The translations under genes and the position numbers were made by a program. From Fibrobacter sp. UWB4 (GTDB lineage Bacteria; Fibrobacterota; Fibrobacteria; Fibrobacterales; Fibrobacteraceae), in NCBI RefSeq assembly GCF_002210345.1, contig NZ_MWQI01000001.1:1116001-1180000 (forward strand): a stretch of DNA of 64,000 nucleotides, read 5' to 3'. Every line of letters starts with the position of its first letter. Within the stretch, counting starts at the first letter, position 1. The notes beneath the pieces were generated by a model. It searched no databases. It was not told the DNA's origin and saw only the letters and a program-made list of their open reading frames with translations. This document shows, piece by piece, positions 34,750 through 42,161 of the stretch.

Positions 34750-35840
34750 ATTTAGTCCTTTGCCTTACAGAACAGTGTAATTTACGTTGTACCTACTGCT
34801 ATTACAAGGAATCGCAAGCGGACCGCAAAACGGTCATGGACGATGCAACCCTCGAGCAGGCCATCAAAATTGCCCTCGACCGCACGATATTCTTTAAGCA
34901 GTCGTACTTGAACATCACGTTCTTTGGGGGGGAGCCGCTTTTGCGAAGAGATGCTATTTATAAAGGTGTCGAATTCGCAAAGGCGGTTGTCGATGATGCG
35001 ATGGATAGTGGCAAAATTTCCAAGAACTTCAGGTTGCAATTTGCGGTCAACACGAACGGTACGCTTTTTGACGATGAATTCTTTGATTTTTGCGAAAAGG
35101 AACATTTCCGCATTTATCTTTCCCTCGACGGGCCAGAAAAACATCACGACATCGCCCGACGCACTGTAAGCGGAACCGGAAGTTTCAAGGCAATCGAAAA
35201 GCACATTCCCCGATTTGCAAAACTCGGCGCAGTCGCATTGAGCACTGTTACACGCGCTCACGTCAGCACAATTTTCGAAAGTGTCAAATGGCTTCACGAA
35301 CAAGGTTTCCAGAGCCTCACGACGAGCGTCGATTTTGACGGCAAATGGACAAGCGAAGATTTCGACAAGCTCGCCTTGCAATACCAGAAAATGGCTGAGT
35401 ACTGGAGAGCATGCCGCGAGAAAGGCGACAAGTTCTTCCTTGGTACAATCCACGACAAAATAAAGATAACGCTCATAAATTCGCGATACAGATTGTATTC
35501 TTGCCATGTGTATAATGGCGCAATCGGCGTCGCGACAAACGGAAATATGTTCCCCTGCACGCGATTTATAACATCAAACCCAAACACCCATTACGTGCAG
35601 GGGAATGTATTCACAGGCTTTGACGAAAAAGCATGTGAAGAGATTCGTCAGTTCCTAGACAGCGACAAGAAAGAATGCGAAGGGTGCGACATCCGCTACC
35701 GCTGTTGCGCCCACGAATGCGCATGCACCAGCTTCTACACGACAGGAACAATTGAAGGCGTATCGCCCGAAGTGTGCACACACGAAAGAATGCTCGCAGA
35801 TATTTGCGATACGCTGCTAGAGAAGATGGCACAAAACTAA
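34746..35840 (+). CDS. Radical SAM/SPASM peptide-modifying enzyme
   Basis: 364 residues. The radical SAM cluster motif CNLRCTYCYY (Cys11, 15, 18) lies at the N-terminus, with the GGEPLL motif (FFGGEPLLRRD) and NTNGT for SAM binding. A C-terminal SPASM domain follows, with CHVYNGAIGVATNGNMFPCTRF, then CEGCDIRYRCCAHECAC, matching the Cx2Cx5Cx3C auxiliary [4Fe-4S] pattern. Anaerobic sulfatase-maturase and RiPP-maturase relatives have this layout. No sulfatase gene is nearby. Coupling to two paralogous lipoproteins suggests these are its substrates. A RRE-like recognition domain is not evident, so substrate docking may rely on the conserved lipoprotein ends. Confidence 0.88.
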   Translation: MNLVLCLTEQCNLRCTYCYYKESQADRKTVMDDATLEQAIKIALDRTIFFKQSYLNITFFGGEPLLRRDAIYKGVEFAKAVVDDAMDSGKISKNFRLQFAVNTNGTLFDDEFFDFCEKEHFRIYLSLDGPEKHHDIARRTVSGTGSFKAIEKHIPRFAKLGAVALSTVTRAHVSTIFESVKWLHEQGFQSLTTSVDFDGKWTSEDFDKLALQYQKMAEYWRACREKGDKFFLGTIHDKIKITLINSRYRLYSCHVYNGAIGVATNGNMFPCTRFITSNPNTHYVQGNVFTGFDEKACEEIRQFLDSDKKECEGCDIRYRCCAHECACTSFYTTGTIEGVSPEVCTHERMLADICDTLLEKMAQN

Positions 35841-35854
35841 AAGCAAACGCCCAT

Positions 35855-35943
35855 CCCGGACTTAAATCGGGATGACAGCGCCAAAAGGGGGAACGGGACT
35901 CAGGGTGATGACAAAGAAGGATATCATCCTGGGTCCCTAATTA
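35855..35943. repeat. Dispersed GGATGAC-type repeat pair
   Basis: CATCCCG-GACTTAAAT-CGGGATG hairpin ending in GGGATGACAG, then the longer hairpin listed as a terminator. Confidence 0.6.
35895..35937. terminator. Convergent-gene hairpin, probable bidirectional terminator
   Basis: GGGACTCAGGGTGAT (35895-35909) pairs with ATCATCCTGGGTCCC (35923-35937) with two wobble-type mismatches. Lies between the convergent radical SAM and GH8 genes. No long U tract. Confidence 0.5.
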
Positions 35944-35945
35944 TT

Positions 35946-37529
35946 TTAGCGAACTGAAATTTTACGGGAATAGACCTGCGAACGGCTCCTGGCCTTGACA
36001 ATGTAAATTCCACTTTGGCCGCGTGTTTTCCAGAAGAAATCCTTGCCCGAAGCATTCGCTACGACATGACCGTTCAAGTCAAAGATTTCCCAACAAGCAT
36101 CCACTGGAACAGACATCAGCACAGCGCCGTCCAGATGAGCAACCTTAATGCCCGCCGAATTTGCAAGACGGCGCTTGACAGCTTCAATCGAAGTTCTAGA
36201 AAGCGAAGAAGAATCCCCAACAGTAGCCGCCTTCGGATTATCAATTGCATCGACGACATTCACAAAAGCACCGCTCATCATTGACGTTCCAAACCAGGCA
36301 AGGAACTGGTCAAAATACATTTCATTGTGAAGCGTATCTTCGAGCGCTCCAGATTCATCCCTAGATTTTCCGAAGAAATCGCCTCCTTCATAGAACTTGC
36401 CCATTTCTTCACTGAATGCAATGCGGTCTTCTTTCTCGCCCACAGCCATTGCTGCTGTCGCCCACATGCCAATCGTCAAATGGCTATGTTCACTGCGGTA
36501 ACGCCAAGTCGTCTTATCCTTGGAATTATTGAAATCAAACCACTTGTCATCAGCAGGCAACAGTTCGCCGGCATTTTCAATCTGGTAGAAGTTTGCCGCC
36601 TTAGCGCCACCCTTCGAATTGATAAACGTCAAGGCATTCTTGAGGAACGCCTTTGCGCGTTCTTCGTCAAACCAGATAGCGTCAATAGCGACACGCCACA
36701 AAATGCGAATGGCATCCTTGAAAAAGGCGCGGCTTTCAAAATAGGCATTGTAGCCAAGCCCCGCAGAACCAACCCAGCCACCTTCTGGAGTCATCCAATC
36801 CGGCACCATGCCCATGCTATAGCCCGGACTTTTAGAAATAATTTCATAGGACTTATCTACGACTGTATTCCAACGGTCTCCATTCGAATCAAACTTGGCA
36901 AAAATTTTGTACCAAGCCGGAGAGAAATAGCCCGGATTCACAAAACTATAGCCACCCCAGCCAGCGCCCGGAGCCAAAATTCCATCACTTGTAACCTGCT
37001 TGGAACTCCACATGCAATCAAGAATTTTCTGTGCATGCGTCTTATAGTCGGAGCCAAGCTTTGCCGAAGTGTAAGGTTGCCACTTGCCCGCAGAAACAAG
37101 CTTATCGGCAAAAATCAAGGTCAGAGCGACATCTTCTTCGGCATCGGAGGCAGCCCCCGTACCCGAAATTTTTCCTTCAGGATTCATTTGCCAGTTGTAA
37201 TAGCAGCCGCCCCACATCGAAGAATTCGCTTCTTCCCAGATTTTATTAAACGAAGCCTGATCATTGGCATAAAGCGAGACAAGCATGCCATAACCGACAC
37301 CTTCGCTCACGGCATCGCCCGGAGTTTCGCTTTTTGGACGGTGAATAAGCCCGGCACCTGCACTATACGGCTGGATATTTCGACGGATCAGCCCTTGCCA
37401 GGTACTATCGAGAGCCTTGTTCCAATAGGCTTCATCGACCTTTGGCTGCGCATTAGGCAAATCAAGGACTGCAAATGAAGTGGTGAATGCTGCCGCCATA
37501 CAGAACGGCACAATACGAGAAATAAACAT
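35946..37529 (-). CDS. Secreted GH8 endo-glycanase with T9SS-like C-terminal tail
   Basis: 527 residues from ATG 37529, preceded by GGAGG. Signal peptide (FCMAAAFTTSFAV), then a family 8 (alpha/alpha)6 barrel (~30-420): catalytic acid Glu76 in SEGVGYGM, the DAEEDVALTL stretch with Asp129/Asp133 in the second conserved acidic site, and aromatic subsites. Family activities are endo-1,4-glucanase, xylanase or lichenase; the exact one cannot be read. The last ~70 residues (CWEIFDLNGHVVANASG ... GIYIVKARSRSQVYSRKISVR) resemble the Por secretion/T9SS sorting domain. An intermediate linker ~420-460 is Ser/Ala-rich. Convergent with the radical SAM gene. Confidence 0.9.
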   Translation of the reverse strand: MFISRIVPFCMAAAFTTSFAVLDLPNAQPKVDEAYWNKALDSTWQGLIRRNIQPYSAGAGLIHRPKSETPGDAVSEGVGYGMLVSLYANDQASFNKIWEEANSSMWGGCYYNWQMNPEGKISGTGAASDAEEDVALTLIFADKLVSAGKWQPYTSAKLGSDYKTHAQKILDCMWSSKQVTSDGILAPGAGWGGYSFVNPGYFSPAWYKIFAKFDSNGDRWNTVVDKSYEIISKSPGYSMGMVPDWMTPEGGWVGSAGLGYNAYFESRAFFKDAIRILWRVAIDAIWFDEERAKAFLKNALTFINSKGGAKAANFYQIENAGELLPADDKWFDFNNSKDKTTWRYRSEHSHLTIGMWATAAMAVGEKEDRIAFSEEMGKFYEGGDFFGKSRDESGALEDTLHNEMYFDQFLAWFGTSMMSGAFVNVVDAIDNPKAATVGDSSSLSRTSIEAVKRRLANSAGIKVAHLDGAVLMSVPVDACWEIFDLNGHVVANASGKDFFWKTRGQSGIYIVKARSRSQVYSRKISVR

Positions 37530-37726
37530 AAAACCTCCACACACCAATCAAATCCATTATATATTTAGAAATTCGGTAAAAAAAATGCAAGTAAAAAAAG
37601 CGAATCAACATTCCCCTTTACCATTCATTTAGCTTTTATCACACAAAAAAACGCCAAATAAACCCTTTATCATAAATTTTTCAAATAAGCATCATCCAAA
37701 TGTACGCTTTGTTATATTTACGTTAG

Positions 37727-38527
37727 ATGAAAACATTATTATCAATCCTATTACTTTGCGTCACGGCATTCTCTGCAAATCCAAAAATGCACGATACCGT
37801 TTTTGTGGAACAAATTGTCCGCGATACCGTTTACATTCCGATAAAACAAAAAACGGATACCATTTTCATAAAAAATGATATTCCCCAAGGCGTCACGCAA
37901 AAGAAATGTTGCGCACCGACAGAAGAGAACCCGCTCGGTCAAGATACAACAAAATATCTTCGCAACGACACAAACTATGCCCACCATTCCGTTTATCTTC
38001 ATTTCGACATCATTTCGTTATTCCTGCTCGTGGGAGATTCTACACTGACTTCTGTTGGCGGGAACCTAGAAATTTCACCAAGCCGTAAAAATTCGCTTAT
38101 GGTAAATTTCCGATACAGCAAGAAAATGCCTACCATTTCTGGAGACATGTTCAACGACATATACGAAGGATACATAGCACAGTACGACATTGGCTTTGGC
38201 TATCGACATTACTTCAGGTCTTCAAAATACAGCAGCTACATTGACGTCGGCGGAAACATTCTCATCCGCAAGCACGACTACGACAACACATGGGATGGAA
38301 AGAATTTAATCAACGAAAGGCCGCACAGCAGGCACGAAACAGCTTATTCATTCGCGCCCTACCTCCACCACGGTCACATCTTTAGAGGAAACATAAACGT
38401 ATTCGGCATCGAATATGGACTCGCCTATAATTTTTCAGACAAAGAGTTGTTAAAAAAACAAATGACGTATATCACAGGCGGCGTCCAACTTGACTTTAGA
38501 TTAAACTTTGGCGTGGGGATTTTCTAA
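37727..38527 (+). CDS. Tandem outer-membrane protein 1 (DTV-repeat N-terminus)
   Basis: 266 residues. Signal peptide (MKTLLSILLLCVTAFSA), then HDTVFVEQIVRDTVYIP and TDTIFIKND, repeated D-T-(V/I)-(F/Y) units, a short CC pair, then a ~170-residue region of alternating strands (SVYLHFDIISLFLL, NSLMVNFRYSKKM, AQYDIGFGYRHYF, YIDVGGNILIR, VQLDFRLNFGVGIF) like a small outer-membrane barrel ending in an aromatic residue (Phe). Overlaps the next gene by one base. TATATT 8 nt before the ATG; no Shine-Dalgarno. First of three similar genes. Confidence 0.7.
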   Translation: MKTLLSILLLCVTAFSANPKMHDTVFVEQIVRDTVYIPIKQKTDTIFIKNDIPQGVTQKKCCAPTEENPLGQDTTKYLRNDTNYAHHSVYLHFDIISLFLLVGDSTLTSVGGNLEISPSRKNSLMVNFRYSKKMPTISGDMFNDIYEGYIAQYDIGFGYRHYFRSSKYSSYIDVGGNILIRKHDYDNTWDGKNLINERPHSRHETAYSFAPYLHHGHIFRGNINVFGIEYGLAYNFSDKELLKKQMTYITGGVQLDFRLNFGVGIF

Positions 38528-39396
38528 TGAAGTTCAATCGTATTGGTTTGATTTTTGCAGTATTTTTTGCAATTGCAATTAGTCCCGCATTGGGAGTGAC
38601 CGACACGGTCTATGTCCAAAAAAGAATTACGGATACGCTCTATGTAGTATCTCCGCCGGACACGGTCTACATCCAGGAATCAAGCGTTCAGGCGCAATCA
38701 GCACCGGTAACGTACGAAAATACGGCCAAGCCAGCAAAGAACGAATTCATCACGGATTACAGCACGGACACCATTCCGCCGACAAACAAATTTTACATCG
38801 GTGGCGTAACGGCATTCACTTTAATTTCATTATGGTTCGGTGTGCCCATGTTTGATCTTGATTATGAAATAGAGAACTCGTTCAGAGGCTCGCTTGTATT
38901 TAATTTATCAGGAATATTCGAATTTTACGAATACTCATTACATCACGAAGATCCAACCTGGGAAGGATTTAGAAGCATCATCAGTCCAGGAGTCGGGTAC
39001 CGCCAATACATGCTTACATTTATAACAAGCAAAGTCAACCCCAAAAAACTTCCCATAAAATTCAGAAACACCCCGTTAAACAGTCTTTCACTTTACCTTC
39101 AAGCCATGGCAAGCCCATCATTCAAACTCGCCTACGATAAGGCTTACAAAAAAGACGATTTTAAAAGCGGAAGCTTCGATGCTGGTTTTGCCGCTAGCGC
39201 CTCCTTTGGCACTGTATGGAATTTAAACAACATTCTCTGGGAATTTGGTTTTACATCAGGCTACCAATATTGGAGTGACAAGTCACGCAAATACCTCACC
39301 AAAGATCTAAACACGGGGAAAACCAAATACCGCTATCTCAATGGATGGTGCGCCAAGGGCTTTTTCATAGGAACCGACTTCAAGATTGGATTCTAA
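38527..39396 (+). CDS. Tandem outer-membrane protein 2 (DTV-repeat N-terminus)
   Basis: 289 residues. Signal peptide (RIGLIFAVFFAIAISPALG), then TDTVYVQKRITDTLYVVSPPDTVYIQ, three DTxY units, a linker, and a barrel-like domain from about residue 95 to the C-terminal KIGF, with FYIGGVTAFTLISLWFGV and FDAGFAASASFGTVWNLNN. Layout as in the previous gene. Start overlaps the upstream stop by one base (TAATG). Probably an outer-membrane protein whose partner is its paralogue. Confidence 0.7.
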   Translation: MKFNRIGLIFAVFFAIAISPALGVTDTVYVQKRITDTLYVVSPPDTVYIQESSVQAQSAPVTYENTAKPAKNEFITDYSTDTIPPTNKFYIGGVTAFTLISLWFGVPMFDLDYEIENSFRGSLVFNLSGIFEFYEYSLHHEDPTWEGFRSIISPGVGYRQYMLTFITSKVNPKKLPIKFRNTPLNSLSLYLQAMASPSFKLAYDKAYKKDDFKSGSFDAGFAASASFGTVWNLNNILWEFGFTSGYQYWSDKSRKYLTKDLNTGKTKYRYLNGWCAKGFFIGTDFKIGF

Positions 39397-39397
39397 C

Positions 39398-40204
39398 ATG
39401 CGTAACACAATCATTTTTATTCTCGTCATCATCGCCTGCGCATTTTCCCAAGACCGAATCATAGATACGGTCTACACGGACTCGCACAAGGTAACATACG
39501 TTATTGACACGGCCAAGGCAACTTCACAACGCACGGAACTTAGCGCAGCATCCACGCCACAACAAGAAGCTCTCCCGCAACAAGAGGAAGTTGCAGACAC
39601 ATTCGGATTAAGCGCCCCACCCAACAATTCAAACAGAGTGACGCTTCTTTTGGTCGCACAAAGTTTAAGTTTTTCTTTAAGCTATGAACATTTATTCGCC
39701 GACTTCTGGAGTTTTGCTTTGCGATTCGGTTATGACGGATTCAACAGCAAGGACATTCGCGAGAACACAGACGCCGAAGGGACTATCCAAACATTCGCCA
39801 TGCCGATAGCCCTGAGATGGCATTGGGGTCGCCGAAACATCGGCAGTTATAGCTACGTAGGCACCACAAGCGAAAACCACCACAAAAACAATCGTCAAGT
39901 AGAAGGTTTTATCCAGGCACAAATTGCCCCGATCTTATATAATGTCGATCTGCATCGAGACTCCAGTTCTTACAAACCGCAACTCGACCTAAATGAAAAA
40001 GAGTATGCGCTTTATTACACTCTTGGTTTTGGCTTCAATTACTGCTACGAACATTTCATTTTCAGCGTAGAAATGAACATCGGGACTTTTATGCAAAAGC
40101 CCAAATTCCAAGAGAACACACAAATTTACAAAAACAGATATGGCACAAGACTTTTGGACAAGACCATCGCCGAAAGCAGTCTTGCTATCGGCTGGATGTT
40201 CTAA
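39398..40204 (+). CDS. Tandem outer-membrane protein 3 (DTV-repeat N-terminus)
   Basis: 268 residues from ATG 39398, one base after the previous stop. Signal peptide (MRNTIIFILVIIACAFSQ), DTVYTDSHKVTYVIDT segment, a Gln-rich linker (PQQEALPQQEEVADT), then barrel-like strands (VTLLLVAQSLSFSLSYEHLF, FWSFALRFGYDGF, YALYYTLGFGFNYCYEHFIFSVEM) ending AIGWMF. Third member of the set; convergent with the small acidic protein gene 6 nt away. Confidence 0.7.
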   Translation: MRNTIIFILVIIACAFSQDRIIDTVYTDSHKVTYVIDTAKATSQRTELSAASTPQQEALPQQEEVADTFGLSAPPNNSNRVTLLLVAQSLSFSLSYEHLFADFWSFALRFGYDGFNSKDIRENTDAEGTIQTFAMPIALRWHWGRRNIGSYSYVGTTSENHHKNNRQVEGFIQAQIAPILYNVDLHRDSSSYKPQLDLNEKEYALYYTLGFGFNYCYEHFIFSVEMNIGTFMQKPKFQENTQIYKNRYGTRLLDKTIAESSLAIGWMF

Positions 40205-40210
40205 GCGTTT

Positions 40211-40624
40211 TTAGAATCCCAGAACGGCTTCGGAGATTTCATTCGCTTCGTCAGAGCCGTCATCAGCACGGTCGGCATTGAACTCGCCCCAGCCCTCGCT
40301 CGTGCCGCAACCAACACCCACATCCATCGTAGACCACTTGAATACCGCATAAACGCGTTCAAAGCGTTCCAGGATTTCAGTCAAGATATCCTCGGGAGGT
40401 TCGTTTTCAACGATGAATGTGCCATCAATCGCGTACAGTTCAGATTGCGGTAGTTCCTCGAAACGGCATTCATATTCATCAGTCATGTATTCTTCAACAG
40501 AATACCACTCGCCAGAATCGATACTAGGCAATTCAGCCTCTGGAAAATGCTCCATAAACTGATTCCACAAAGCATCCAGATCCTCTTGAACACCTATGAA
40601 ACGAACTAAGATTCTGCAATCCAT
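40211..40624 (-). CDS. Small acidic cytoplasmic protein, function unknown
   Basis: 137 residues, strongly acidic, no signal or membrane segment. N-terminus MDCRILVRFIGVQEDLDALWNQF, then EWYSVEEYMTDEYECRFEELP, FERVYAVFKWS and a Gly/Cys patch GVGCGTSEGWGEF. CGGAGG is well placed before the ATG. The alternating hydrophobic pattern suggests a small alpha+beta fold. No family recognised. Confidence 0.65.
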   Translation of the reverse strand: MDCRILVRFIGVQEDLDALWNQFMEHFPEAELPSIDSGEWYSVEEYMTDEYECRFEELPQSELYAIDGTFIVENEPPEDILTEILERFERVYAVFKWSTMDVGVGCGTSEGWGEFNADRADDGSDEANEISEAVLGF

Positions 40625-40732
40625 ACAACCTCCGTTTGGATTTTAATTTAGAAACATTTCAAGGGATGTAGTCCTCCCCCTCCTCTTAAGAATATAATTT
40701 ATTTTTCTTTTGAAGAGAGCAAAAGACAAGAA

Positions 40733-40773
40733 ACCCCGGCCAAAGACACGCAAAAGCGAATTTTGGCCGGGGT
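40733..40773 (-). terminator. Terminator after gltBD
   Basis: 12-bp perfect stem ACCCCGGCCAAA / TTTGGCCGGGGT around a 17-nt loop just after the gltD stop, followed on the minus strand by TTCTTGTCTTTTGC. Confidence 0.75.
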
Positions 40774-40778
40774 AAATA

Positions 40779-42143
40779 TTATTTCAATCGTCCAACAACT
40801 TGCTTAGCGCTAGCCATGGCGCGAACCACAAGCGAAGCACCGTTAGCACAGTCACCGACTGCGTAAATGTTACGTGCAGGGTCTGGGATGATTGCCGTAC
40901 GCGGCGTGAGTTTCAATCCCAAGTCGTTCACGAGGCCTTCAGCCGGAACGCCTGTGAAGCCCATGGCGAGCACGACCAAATCAGCTTCGATGATTTCCGT
41001 GGAATTCGGAACTTCATTCGGCTTGAGCGGCTTGCCGAGCGGAGACATATCCCATTCGACACGGACAGCTTCGACACCAGCCACGTGACCGTCCTTGACA
41101 ATAAACTGCTTGGACGAAACATTCCAGCGACGTTCGCCGCCTTCGTGGTGTGCGTAGCTTGTGCGCAGCAAGTACGGCCAATCCGGCCACGGCGTAGAGG
41201 GTGAACGAGTCTCAGGCGGCTTCGGCATGAATTCCACCTGGAGAACGCTCTTGCATCCTTCACGGATTGCTTTACCCACGCAGTCGTTACCCGTATCGCC
41301 ACCGCCAATGATCAAGACTTTTTTGCCCTTGGCATTGTACTTTTCCGGATCATTGCAATCAGGCATTTCGGCACCGTGCAAGTAATCGAGAGCGAGGTAA
41401 ATGCCTTCGGCTTCGCGGCCCGGGATTTTCAAGTCGCGGGCGTTCGGCGTACCAATGGCGAGGAATGTGTAATCGAAATTGCGGTGGATGTATTCAGCAG
41501 AAATATCCTTGCCGATTTCAGTATTGCAAACAAACTTGATGCCAGCAGCTTCGAGAAGAGCTACGCGGCGATCAATCACCTGCTTTTCAAGCTTCCAGTT
41601 CGGAATGCCGTAACGCAGAAGTCCACCCGGCTTTTCGTGCTTTTCATAAACGGTCACGGCAAAGCCTTTTCGACGGAGCGCTTCGGCGGCAAACAAGCCC
41701 GCAGGGCCAGCGCCAATCACGGCGGCGGTCTTTCCGTTCGGTTCAGCCGTCGGGAGGCTCACCCAGCCTTCTTCGAAGGCTGTTTCGATCATGAACTTTT
41801 CGACCTGACGGACCATCACAGCATCGTCATTCAAGTTACGTGTGCAGCAAGATTCGCAAAGAGCCGGACAAACGCGTCCCGTGAATTCCGGGAAGAAAGC
41901 CGTCTTGCTAATGATATCGTAACCTTTGTGAATGTCGCCTGCGGCAACCGCTTCGTTAAATTCAGGAACGAGGTTTCCGAGCGGGCAACCTGCGCCATGG
42001 CAGAAAGGCACACCGCAATTCGAGCAGCGGCCGGCCTGAGCCACAATTTCAACGGCAGTCAGCGGGCGTTCAACTTCTTTTACGTCCTTGACACGTTCAT
42101 CAACCGGACGGTAAACATCTTGTATTCTCTGTACTGTTTCCAT
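40779..42143 (-). CDS. gltD: Glutamate synthase small subunit
   Basis: 454 residues. NADPH-oxidising beta subunit of glutamate synthase, passing electrons to the large subunit. N-terminal Fe-S motif CSNCGVPFCHGAGCPLGN with RVCPALCESCCTRN, FAD-binding AAVIGAGPAGLFAAEALRRKG, NADPH-binding KKVLIIGGGDTGNDCVG and the C-terminal FAD motif IYAVGDCANGASLVVRA. GGAGG precedes the ATG. It starts 18 nt after gltB in the same operon. Confidence 0.96.
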   Translation of the reverse strand: METVQRIQDVYRPVDERVKDVKEVERPLTAVEIVAQAGRCSNCGVPFCHGAGCPLGNLVPEFNEAVAAGDIHKGYDIISKTAFFPEFTGRVCPALCESCCTRNLNDDAVMVRQVEKFMIETAFEEGWVSLPTAEPNGKTAAVIGAGPAGLFAAEALRRKGFAVTVYEKHEKPGGLLRYGIPNWKLEKQVIDRRVALLEAAGIKFVCNTEIGKDISAEYIHRNFDYTFLAIGTPNARDLKIPGREAEGIYLALDYLHGAEMPDCNDPEKYNAKGKKVLIIGGGDTGNDCVGKAIREGCKSVLQVEFMPKPPETRSPSTPWPDWPYLLRTSYAHHEGGERRWNVSSKQFIVKDGHVAGVEAVRVEWDMSPLGKPLKPNEVPNSTEIIEADLVVLAMGFTGVPAEGLVNDLGLKLTPRTAIIPDPARNIYAVGDCANGASLVVRAMASAKQVVGRLK

Positions 42144-42161
42144 TATATCCTCCGTACCGGT

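Noticed and set aside
34746-35840. Anaerobic sulfatase-maturating enzyme
   Set aside because: The Cys layout fits SPASM enzymes generally, but no sulfatase gene is near and coupling is to lipoproteins.
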